Assembly: GCA_002358875.1 (NCBI GenBank)
Contig: DEPS01000016.1
Coordinates: 12,984 to 29,099, forward strand
Reading direction: 5' to 3'
Length of the DNA: 16,116 bases
Source of the DNA: Lachnospiraceae bacterium UBA3386
GTDB taxonomy: Bacteria; Bacillota; Clostridia; Lachnospirales; Lachnospiraceae
How positions within the stretch are numbered: the stretch's first letter is position 1; each line of letters opens with the position of its first letter. Position numbers and translations under genes: made by a program. Shown piece after piece: positions 1-6,224 of this stretch. A model generated the notes under the pieces. It did no database searches, had not been told where the DNA came from, and worked only from the letters and a program-made list of their open reading frames with translations.

Positions 1-506
1 TTCATCATGGAGACCAGGGTCACTTCCCGGTAAATATGGATGCTCTCTCCGTTTATCTTTGTGATCAGGTCCCCTGCCTGAAGACCTGCCTCCATAGCGG
101 CAGAATCCGGAATCACCTCCCGGATGACAGGCAGATCAGTTCCTGTAAAGGCCACGAGAATAAAGGAAAAAACAAGTCCAAGGATAAAATTAGCCATGGG
201 GCCGGCCAAAACGGCGGCGATCCTGGCTGAGACCGGAGCATTCGGAAAAGAATGCTCATCAAGCTTACGGCCGTCTTCCTCATCGAGGCCGTCCAGGCCG
301 TCAAAAATACAGGCCCCCCCGATCGGCAGGAGCCGGATGCACAGATCCGTTTCTTTTCCTTTTTTGCGGTAAAGAACCGGGCCCATGCCGATATCAAACT
401 CATTTACGCGGATCCCGTTCCTTCGCGCGACAGCATAATGGCCAAACTCGTGCGAAATAACGATTACGCTGAAAATGATGAGAAAAATCAGAATACTCAC
501 TATCAT
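1..506 (-). CDS. rseP: RseP-type site-2 protease, partial (C-terminal part beyond window)
   Basis: This is a membrane-embedded zinc metalloprotease of the M50B (S2P/RseP) family, which cuts transmembrane segments of regulatory proteins such as anti-sigma factors inside the membrane. The visible 168 residues begin with a hydrophobic helix holding the catalytic motif HEFGH (residues 19-23). A segment reading EFDIGMGP follows, then a second hydrophobic helix with AGPMANF, which is conserved in the family, and then the start of a PDZ domain (AMEAGLQAGDLITKINGES). An unusually acidic loop (residues about 70-82) lies between the first helix and the AGP helix. The ATG at 506 has AAGGA seven bases upstream. 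The frame is open to the window edge, so the second catalytic motif (NxxPxxxxDG) is not seen. It is the last visible gene of the pyrH-frr-uppS-cdsA cluster, 114 bp after cdsA. The family call is firm; the natural substrate is unknown. Confidence 0.93.
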   Translation of the reverse strand, partial: MIVSILIFLIIFSVIVISHEFGHYAVARRNGIRVNEFDIGMGPVLYRKKGKETDLCIRLLPIGGACIFDGLDGLDEEDGRKLDEHSFPNAPVSARIAAVLAGPMANFILGLVFSFILVAFTGTDLPVIREVIPDSAAMEAGLQAGDLITKINGESIHIYREVTLVSMM

Positions 507-620
507 TTAGAGTTCCTTATAAGAAGTCTTCCCCTTGAGGATGAAGGAATCCTATCTCCCGAAGGAGAAAGGACGCAGGGGCGGAAAACGGACCGGAACG
601 ATCCGGAGGTGTCAAAACCT
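507..620 (-). other. cdsA-rseP spacer with two small hairpins
   Basis: This 114-bp gap has no coding content that I recognise and no trace of dxr, the gene often found here. Read on the minus strand it holds CCGGA-TCGT-TCCGG (plus coordinates 593-606) and, 24 bases further on, TCTCC-TTCG-GGAGA (555-568). The second has the very stable C(UUCG)G tetraloop arrangement. Neither is followed by a T-run, so they look like RNA structure or processing sites rather than terminators. Confidence 0.5.
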
Positions 621-1616
621 TTAAAACCTGTCCATCAGCAAAAAGGACAGGTAATAGATCAGGGGAGCCGTAAAGAGCACACTGTCGAAGCGGTCCATGA
701 TGCCCCCGTGCCCCGGGATCAGGTTCCCGTAATCCTTGATATTATGATCGCGTTTAATGGCAGAAGCTGCAAGATCCCCCGTCTGGCCGATAATGCTGCC
801 GCAGATACCGATGATCAAAAATATAAGAAGCATGTCGGAAGTCGGGTCTATCCTGCGAAGGATGAGCGCAATGATGCAGCTTGCTGCAGCAGAGCCCAGC
901 ACGCCGCCAATGGCACCCTCAATGGTCTTTTTGGGGCTGAGTTCGGGGGCGAGCTTATGACGCCCCAGCATCATTCCCGCCGCCAGCGCACATACGTCAC
1001 TGACAGACGAACAGATAAAAATAAGCAGATAGAGAACGACCCCATGGCGCAGGTTTCGTGTCCTGCAGATAAAGGACATAAGTATGGGAGCGTAGAGGAA
1101 TGCTGTCACGGCACCTGTCGCCTGAAAAGATTTTTTTCCCGGGTAGGTGAAGATGTAGATACCCATGGTCAGAAGAAAATCAATAAAGATGACCATTACT
1201 GTCCAGAAATCCGCCGCCGAGATCATGCCTGCGCTGTTGACCAGACCATAACGCCATTCTATATACATCAGCCCCGCATAATATACGACTGTGAGTAAGA
1301 TTCCCGGGAAGACGATCAGATCAGGAAGGATTCCGCTTGCGTTCTTTGAACTGTCAACAGCTGCTGACATCCGGTCTGATTTTCTCCTGCCATAACCGGT
1401 TCTGCCGGGATCAGCGGATCCGGTCCTCCGGGACTCTGTTTTACGAAATTCAGTATCCCTTTTTCCTTTTACGCCGGTACACATGACGTTTGTCAGTTCC
1501 ATAAAGCCTATAAAGCTCAGGAACATCAGGATCAGATAAAGAGGGTAGGAACCCAGAAAGCCAAGGCCGACAACGGCTGCGGCAATGATCACGCCGCTTA
1601 TAATTCTCTGTTTCAT
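621..1616 (-). CDS. cdsA: phosphatidate cytidylyltransferase (CDP-diglyceride synthase)
   Basis: This integral membrane enzyme makes CDP-diacylglycerol from phosphatidic acid and CTP, the branch point for bacterial phospholipids. The C-terminal family signature is intact: SAIKRDHNIKDYG followed by IPGHGGIMDRFDS (residues about 285-312), with the upstream SPKKTIEGAIGG segment. Several hydrophobic helices surround these motifs. I chose the second ATG (1616, 331 residues) because GGAG lies nine bases before it. An in-frame ATG at 1631 has no ribosome site. It follows uppS by 24 bp and is followed by rseP. The odd part is a hydrophilic, strongly basic insert at residues about 48-95, rich in Arg and Lys, between the N-terminal helix pair and the next helix. 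The length exceeds the more usual 260-290 residues largely because of it. Family assignment is secure. Confidence 0.95.
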   Translation of the reverse strand: MKQRIISGVIIAAAVVGLGFLGSYPLYLILMFLSFIGFMELTNVMCTGVKGKRDTEFRKTESRRTGSADPGRTGYGRRKSDRMSAAVDSSKNASGILPDLIVFPGILLTVVYYAGLMYIEWRYGLVNSAGMISAADFWTVMVIFIDFLLTMGIYIFTYPGKKSFQATGAVTAFLYAPILMSFICRTRNLRHGVVLYLLIFICSSVSDVCALAAGMMLGRHKLAPELSPKKTIEGAIGGVLGSAAASCIIALILRRIDPTSDMLLIFLIIGICGSIIGQTGDLAASAIKRDHNIKDYGNLIPGHGGIMDRFDSVLFTAPLIYYLSFLLMDRF

Positions 1617-1640
1617 CAAGATAGTCTCCATATTGAAGAA

Positions 1641-2363
1641 TCATTTGACTCCGCCGTAACGGCGTTCGCGGCGGCCATAGGCCTCAATAGCCTTCTCCAG
1701 TTCGGCACGGTCGAAATCCGGCCAGGCCTTGTCGGAAAAATAGAGCTCCGCATAAGCGATCTGCCAGAGCAGGAAGTTGGAAATGCGCTGATCCCCGCAG
1801 GTACGGATAAGCAGATCGGGGTCAGGAATGCCCGCCGTATCCAGACAGCTGTCCAGAAGCTCCTCATCTATTTGTGATGGATCTTCCAGAAGGCCTTTTT
1901 GGGCAGCCCGTCTGACAGCGCGCACGATCTCGTCACGCCCCCCGTAATTGATGGCGATCTGGAAACCGATACCGGTATTTGACCTGGTATCCCTTTCCAG
2001 ATCCGCAATTGCCTCTCTCAGATCAGGGTCAAGAGCAGACTTATCACCGATCACGCGCACCCTGACATTGTTTTTGGCGCATTTGGCCAGACTGGTCTTC
2101 ATATATCTGCGCAGCAGATTCATCAGGGCCTTTACCTCGGGAGCAGGCCTGGACCAGTTTTCCGTGGAAAAGGCATAGAGTGTGAGGTAGCGGATCCCGA
2201 GATCATCAGCATCCTCAAGGATCTGCTCTGCCACCTTTGCCCCCTGTGTATGTCCGAAGGTTCTGGGCATTCCGCGCATCTTGGCCCAGCGCCCGTTTCC
2301 GTCCATTATGATAGCGACATGTGCAGGGATCCTTCCTGCCATTTCTTTACTTTCCGCGCCCAT
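1641..2363 (-). CDS. uppS: undecaprenyl diphosphate synthase (cis-prenyltransferase)
   Basis: This is the cytoplasmic enzyme that condenses eight isopentenyl diphosphates onto farnesyl diphosphate to make the C55 carrier lipid precursor for peptidoglycan and other wall polymers. The family blocks occur in order: HVAIIMDGNGRWAKMRG near the N-terminus with the catalytic Asp of MDGNGRWA, YLTLYAFSTENW, AINYGGRDEI, and DLLIRTCGDQRISNFLLWQ. I chose the ATG at 2363 (240 residues) because GGAGG lies nine bases upstream. The in-frame ATG at 2384 lies 5' of that ribosome site and lacks a good one itself. The length fits the family. It sits between frr (across a structured 304-bp gap) and cdsA (24 bp). 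The enzyme depends on isoprenoid precursors, which makes the absence of dxr nearby notable. Confidence 0.96.
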   Translation of the reverse strand: MGAESKEMAGRIPAHVAIIMDGNGRWAKMRGMPRTFGHTQGAKVAEQILEDADDLGIRYLTLYAFSTENWSRPAPEVKALMNLLRRYMKTSLAKCAKNNVRVRVIGDKSALDPDLREAIADLERDTRSNTGIGFQIAINYGGRDEIVRAVRRAAQKGLLEDPSQIDEELLDSCLDTAGIPDPDLLIRTCGDQRISNFLLWQIAYAELYFSDKAWPDFDRAELEKAIEAYGRRERRYGGVK

Positions 2364-2428
2364 ATCATGTACCCTCCGGGGCATGCACCCTTAAACTTCG
2401 GACAAGCGTCCTTTTTTATCTTTCCAAA

Positions 2429-2491
2429 GCCGGATATACAGCCGGCGATTTCAGGCATTGCCGGCCGTGAAAAGCCCAATCGGCCGCCGGC
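2429..2491 (-). repeat. pair of GCCGG inverted repeats between frr and uppS
   Basis: Two hairpins can be drawn directly from the sequence. The first is GCCGG-ATATACAG-CCGGC (2429-2446). The second pairs GCCGGCCG (2460-2467) with CGG-[CCG]-CCGGC (2481-2491) around a 13-base loop. Without a T-run they are unlikely to be simple terminators. RNA processing, partial attenuation between frr and uppS, or a REP-like element are possible. Confidence 0.5.
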
Positions 2492-2602
2492 TTTAAAATT
2501 TCATGAAAACATGGCGCAACCGCCCCTGCCTGAGGACGGTTACGCCGGTCATGCAAAAATAATACTGACTGTACGGTCATAGCGCCTTGGTGCTCCTGCA
2601 TG

Positions 2603-2630
2603 AGTGCAGAATGCAGCCGTAAAGGTCGAA
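2603..2630 (-). repeat. dispersed intergenic repeat, copy 1
   Basis: This 28-base core matches 14646-14673 at 26 of 28 positions in the same orientation, 12 kb away. Both copies lie in the intergenic DNA just downstream of a minus-strand gene (frr here). A second shared block, an ATGCAAAAA segment preceded by a CG/GGT-rich run, lies at about 2538-2559. It is separated from the core by 43 bp here but abuts the core in copy 2. Read on the minus strand the core encodes FDLYGCILH in one frame. Confidence 0.6.
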
Positions 2631-2667
2631 ATAATTCGTTAACTATCAGGCTTGAGAAGAATACAGA

Positions 2668-3225
2668 TCAGACTGTCATGATCTCCTTTGTCTTTTCTTC
2701 GATAGCCTTGTCGATCTTCTTGACAAACTTCTCCGTGATCTTGCCAAGCTCGTCCTGAAGCTCTGCAACAACGTCCTCAGAGACATCTTCGCTCTTTTTA
2801 AGCTTCTTAAAAGCTTCGTTTCCGTCGCGGCGGATGTTGCGGAGGGCGACCTTTGCCTCTTCCCCCATTTTCTTTACATCCTTGGAGAGCTGTTTGCGGC
2901 GCTCCCCTGTAAGCTCGGGGAAAACAAGACGGATCATAGTACCGTCATTTGTAGGGTTGATGCCGATGTCGGAAGCTGAGATCGCCCGGCTGATCTCCTT
3001 GAGCATCTTCTTTTCCCAGGGAGAGATCTGGATGATCCTGGCCTCGGGAACGGAGACGTTGGCAAGCTGCTGGATGGGCGTAGGGGATCCATAATAATCA
3101 ACGCGGATCTTGTCAAGGACATGCGGGTTCGCCCTTCCGGCACGGACGGCCTGCAGGTCGGTCTCCAGATGAGTCAAGGTCTTTTCCATCTTTTTTTCAT
3201 AAGTCTGAACTCTGTCGCTGCTCAT
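2668..3225 (-). CDS. frr: ribosome recycling factor
   Basis: Together with EF-G this protein splits the post-termination ribosome so that it can be reused. The 185-residue product from the ATG at 3225 has exactly the usual family length. It carries the characteristic LETDLQAVRAGRANPHVLD segment, YYGSPTPIQQLANVSVPEAR, the ISPWEKKMLKEI block and a C-terminal Lys/Glu-rich helix. I chose this start over the upstream in-frame ATG at 3252 because AAAGGGG lies eight bases before it and because family members begin about here. It follows pyrH by 30 bp, the classical order, so the two are probably co-transcribed from the promoter near 4170. Confidence 0.98.
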   Translation of the reverse strand: MSSDRVQTYEKKMEKTLTHLETDLQAVRAGRANPHVLDKIRVDYYGSPTPIQQLANVSVPEARIIQISPWEKKMLKEISRAISASDIGINPTNDGTMIRLVFPELTGERRKQLSKDVKKMGEEAKVALRNIRRDGNEAFKKLKKSEDVSEDVVAELQDELGKITEKFVKKIDKAIEEKTKEIMTV

Positions 3226-3255
3226 AATAAATACCCCTTTCTGCATGATCATTTA

Positions 3256-3984
3256 TTAATCCGTGGTAATAACAGTTCCGGTAAAATCACCTGTAGCGGC
3301 GCGCACAATGCTCCCGGGAGCCTGAAGCGCGAAAATACGCATCTCCATGCCGTTTTCTTTTGCGAGGACTGAAGAGGTCATGTCCACTGCCTGAAGATTG
3401 CGCTCAACGACTTCCTGATAGGTGAGTCTGTCAAAACGCTTTGCCTCAGGGTTTTTGGCAGGGTCGCTGTCGTAGACGCCGTCGACATTCTTTGCCATGA
3501 GGATCATATCGGCTTCCACTTCGACCGCGCGAAGGACAATACCTGTATCTGTTGAGAAATATGGATGTCCGGTGCCGCCCGCAAAGAAGACAATGGTCCC
3601 CTCCTGCAAAAGCTTTACAGCGCGGTCCTTCGAAAACTGCTCCGTGAAGGTACCGCAGACAAAGGGAGTCAGGATCTGCGTGGAAAGGCCGGCGCCGCGG
3701 AAAATTTCCGATACGTACAGGCAGTTCATGACTGTAGCCAGCATGCCGATCTGGTCGGACTTGACCCGGTCAATCTCATTGCCGGTGCGGCCCCTCCAGA
3801 TATTGCCGCCGCCTGTTACGACCCCGATCTGATGGCCGCGATCATGGAGCTCCTTTACCTGCTCCGCGATCTTTGCAATCACGTCGGCGTCATACAGCTT
3901 CACTGCGCCCTTTTCGTTTCTCTTGCTCCCGTCGTTTTCGCCCGCAAGCGCTTCACCGGAAAGCTTCAGAATAATTCTGCTCAT
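3256..3984 (-). CDS. pyrH: uridylate kinase (UMP kinase)
   Basis: This enzyme phosphorylates UMP to UDP with ATP in pyrimidine nucleotide synthesis. It is a hexameric bacterial enzyme of the amino-acid-kinase fold, usually activated by GTP and inhibited by UTP. The 242-residue product has the expected length. It shows ILKLSGEAL at the N-terminus, VTGGGNIWRGR (nucleotide loop), FFAGGTGHPYFSTDTG and LMAKNVDGVYDSDP. AGGGG lies eight bases before the ATG. It heads the pyrH-frr-uppS-cdsA-rseP series and has its own predicted promoter (4168-4197) and a leader of roughly 175 bases with an inverted repeat. In many bacteria rpsB and tsf precede pyrH; here typA does. Confidence 0.98.
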   Translation of the reverse strand: MSRIILKLSGEALAGENDGSKRNEKGAVKLYDADVIAKIAEQVKELHDRGHQIGVVTGGGNIWRGRTGNEIDRVKSDQIGMLATVMNCLYVSEIFRGAGLSTQILTPFVCGTFTEQFSKDRAVKLLQEGTIVFFAGGTGHPYFSTDTGIVLRAVEVEADMILMAKNVDGVYDSDPAKNPEAKRFDRLTYQEVVERNLQAVDMTSSVLAKENGMEMRIFALQAPGSIVRAATGDFTGTVITTD

Positions 3985-4069
3985 TTTTTCTGCCCCTGTT
4001 TTTCTTAATCTGAGGAGCTGCCACGTAATCGGCTTTACAGATCATGAAGACCATTTCGATCGATCCGTG

Positions 4070-4110
4070 ACAGATCCTGAATATTGTCCGGATATCTCAC
4101 CCGGATCTGT
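4070..4110 (-). repeat. 8-bp inverted repeat in the pyrH leader
   Basis: Perfect arms ACAGATCC (4070-4077) and GGATCTGT (4103-4110) enclose 25 bases that contain an inner CCGG pair. The element lies in the transcribed leader between the predicted promoter and pyrH. A second ACAGATC occurs at 4037-4043. It could be a leader RNA stem or a protein-binding dyad. No T-run follows, so a plain terminator is unlikely. Confidence 0.45.
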
Positions 4111-4167
4111 GCACCGCCATCTCTCTTTAAAGAAGGCCAATCATCAGAACACACTGCATACCATCAA

Positions 4168-4197
4168 AGTATAGCATTTATATGGTAATGATGACAA
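4168..4197 (-). promoter_or_regulatory. predicted sigma-A promoter for pyrH
   Basis: On the minus strand a -35 box TTGTCA (4192-4197) and a -10 box TATACT (4168-4173) are separated by 18 bases. TG occurs one base before the -10, giving an extended -10 element. The promoter starts just beyond the typA stop codon, so transcription of pyrH-frr and the genes behind need not depend on typA. The start point would be near 4161. Confidence 0.75.
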
Positions 4198-4205
4198 GCC
4201 ATGAT

Positions 4206-6032
4206 TTACCGCTGCGCGGCGCGCTTTCTGAGCTTGTTGTCAAGAATCTTCTTGCGAAGGCGCAGGTGATGAGGGGTAACCTCGAGAAGCTCGTCCGTGT
4301 CGACGTATTCTATGGCCTGCTCCAGGCTCATGATCCTGGGAGGGACAAGGCGGAGGGCTTCATCCGCGCTGGATGAGCGGGTATTGGTCAGGTGCTTTGT
4401 CTTGCAGACGTTGACGTCGATGTCAACAGCTTTGCTGCTCTGGCCGACGATCATGCCGGTATAGACCTCCTCGCCGGGTCCGATGAACAACTGCCCCCGG
4501 TCCTGGGCGCCGAAAAGACCATAGGCGACCGCCGTTCCGGACTCAAAGGCGATGAGAGATCCGGTCTTTCTGTAGGTAATGTCGCCTTTGTAGGGCGCGT
4601 AGCCGTGGAAAAGTGTATTCATGATACCGTTTCCCTTGGTGTCAGTCAAAAAGTCTCCCCGGTAACCGATCAGCCCCCTGGAGGGGATCAGGAAGGTCAG
4701 GCGGGTGTAATTGCCCTGGATGGCTGTCATATTGACCAGCTCTCCCTTTCTCTCGCCCAGCTTCTGGATGACGTTCCCGGCAAACTCCTCAGGAACATCA
4801 ATGATGCACTCCTCGATGGGCTCGAGCTTCTTACCCTTTTCATCATAGTGGTAAATGACTTCAGCCTTGCTGACGGAAAATTCATAGCCCTCGCGGCGCA
4901 TGGTCTCGATCAGGACGGAGAGATGGAGTTCTCCTCTTCCTGAGACCTTGAAGGACTCAGTGGTGTCCGTGTCCTCGACGCGCAGGGAGACGTCCGTGTT
5001 GAGCTCTCTGTAAAGGCGGTCACGGATGTGGCGGCTTGTAACATATTTCCCGTCTTTTCCCGCCAGGGGCGAATCGTTGACGTTGAAGGTCATGGCGATG
5101 GTGGGCTCGGAAATTTTCTGGAAAGGGATCGCCTGCGGATTTTCCGGGGAGCAGAGCGTGTCGCCGATATGCAGGTCATCGATGCCCGAGACGGCGACGA
5201 TGGAGCCGATGCCCGCCTCCTGGACCTCCACGCGGCGCAGGCCCTCGAATTCATAGAGCTTGCTCACCTTGACCTTGCGGTGCAGGTCGGGATTGTGGTG
5301 GTTTACGATCACGCACTCCTGGTTCACGCGGATGGTGCCGTTGTCCACCTTGCCGACGCCGATGCGGCCGACGTACTCGTTGTAATCGATGGTGCTGATC
5401 AGCATCTGGGTACCCGCCTCCGGGTCTCCCTCGGGCGCCGGAATGTAGTTGATGATCGTCTCGAAGAGGGGCTTCATACTGGCACCGGGGCTTCCCAGAT
5501 CCATTGTCGCGATCCCGGATTTTGCCGAAGCAAAAACAAAGGGACAGTCAATCTGCTCATCACTGGCCCCAAGATCCATAAGAAGCTCCAGAACCTCGTC
5601 AATAACCTGCGTCGGCCGCGCACCGGGCCGGTCGATCTTGTTGATGCAGACGATGATCGCAAGGTCCAGGGCCATGGCTTTTGACAGGACAAAGCGCGTC
5701 TGGGGCATGGGCCCCTCGAAGGCGTCCACCACCAGGATGACCCCGTTTACCATCTTGAGCACACGCTCCACCTCGCCGCCGAAATCGGCATGGCCGGGCG
5801 TGTCAACGATATTGATCTTGGTTCCCTTATAATTGACAGCGGTGTTTTTGGAAAGGATCGTGATCCCGCGCTCGCGCTCGAGGTCGTTAGAATCCATGAC
5901 TCTCTCCTGTACCGCCTGGTTCTCGCGGAATACACCGCTCTGTTTCAAAAGCCCGTCGACCAGCGTCGTCTTGCCGTGGTCGACGTGGGCAATGATCGCA
6001 ACATTTCTGACATCTTCTCTCTTCTGGTTCAT
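4206..6032 (-). CDS. typA: ribosome-associated GTPase TypA/BipA
   Basis: This is a translational GTPase related to EF-G and LepA that binds the ribosome and assists 50S assembly, particularly under cold or stress. The 608-residue product starts MNQKREDVRN and has the G motifs in order: AHVDHGKTT (15-23, P-loop), the switch I segment DLERERGITI (50-59), DTPGHADF (77-84), NKID (131-134) and a SAKSG-type G5. The C-terminal part contains GRGELHLSVLIETMRREGYE and the SRGLIGYRGDFLTDTKGNG region typical of BipA. I chose the ATG at 6032 because AAAGG lies about seven bases before it. The frame runs on to 6095 without an equally good site. A promoter lies about 110 bp upstream. Length and domains are complete. 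Confidence 0.97.
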   Translation of the reverse strand: MNQKREDVRNVAIIAHVDHGKTTLVDGLLKQSGVFRENQAVQERVMDSNDLERERGITILSKNTAVNYKGTKINIVDTPGHADFGGEVERVLKMVNGVILVVDAFEGPMPQTRFVLSKAMALDLAIIVCINKIDRPGARPTQVIDEVLELLMDLGASDEQIDCPFVFASAKSGIATMDLGSPGASMKPLFETIINYIPAPEGDPEAGTQMLISTIDYNEYVGRIGVGKVDNGTIRVNQECVIVNHHNPDLHRKVKVSKLYEFEGLRRVEVQEAGIGSIVAVSGIDDLHIGDTLCSPENPQAIPFQKISEPTIAMTFNVNDSPLAGKDGKYVTSRHIRDRLYRELNTDVSLRVEDTDTTESFKVSGRGELHLSVLIETMRREGYEFSVSKAEVIYHYDEKGKKLEPIEECIIDVPEEFAGNVIQKLGERKGELVNMTAIQGNYTRLTFLIPSRGLIGYRGDFLTDTKGNGIMNTLFHGYAPYKGDITYRKTGSLIAFESGTAVAYGLFGAQDRGQLFIGPGEEVYTGMIVGQSSKAVDIDVNVCKTKHLTNTRSSSADEALRLVPPRIMSLEQAIEYVDTDELLEVTPHHLRLRKKILDNKLRKRAAQR

Positions 6033-6140
6033 ATTCTGCCTTTCTTCCGGATCTGCGGCCGCACAGTTCTGACAGAACATTTCCCGCAAAACCACACCTG
6101 ATTCGCTTGTAAATCACTCTTTTTTGATTTTCAACAAAAC

Positions 6141-6170
6141 AGTATATCATCGAACCGGCCCGGATGTAAA
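6141..6170 (-). promoter_or_regulatory. predicted sigma-A promoter for typA
   Basis: On the minus strand TTTACA (6165-6170) and TATACT (6141-6146) are 18 bases apart, with TG one base before the -10. The same architecture and the same -10 hexamer appear in the pyrH promoter at 4168-4197. Transcription would begin near 6134, leaving a leader of about 100 bases before the typA start codon. Confidence 0.75.
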
Positions 6171-6224
6171 CGGAAATCTTTTTTCAAATTGCAGCCCCAC
6201 AGCAGCTTAATTACAAAAGCTTCC

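Larger units (their letters stand above)
2364..2667. other. frr-uppS intergenic region, GCCGG-rich hairpins, no gene
   Basis: This 304-bp stretch holds no gene I can support. It has a cluster of inverted repeats. One is GCCGG at 2429-2433 pairing with CCGGC at 2442-2446. The second is an 8-bp stem with a 3-base bulge, 2460-2467 against 2481-2491. A smaller GGAC/GTCC pair lies at 2400-2411. The end nearest frr carries one copy of a dispersed repeat (2603-2630). A 61-codon open frame on the minus strand (2416-2601) has no ribosome site and no recognisable protein character, so I do not call it. Confidence 0.55.

Noticed and set aside
252..1298. 348-codon plus-strand open frame opposite cdsA and rseP
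   Set aside because: It is antisense to genes with clear family motifs, is low in hydrophobic patterning, and has no domain I recognise.
2416..2601. 61-codon minus-strand frame between frr and uppS
   Set aside because: There is no ribosome site and no protein-like conservation visible, and it crosses hairpins and a dispersed repeat.
4392..5684. Plus-strand open frames of 183 and 218 codons inside typA
   Set aside because: They are shadows of the G+C-rich typA coding strand; typA motifs run uninterrupted through the same bases.
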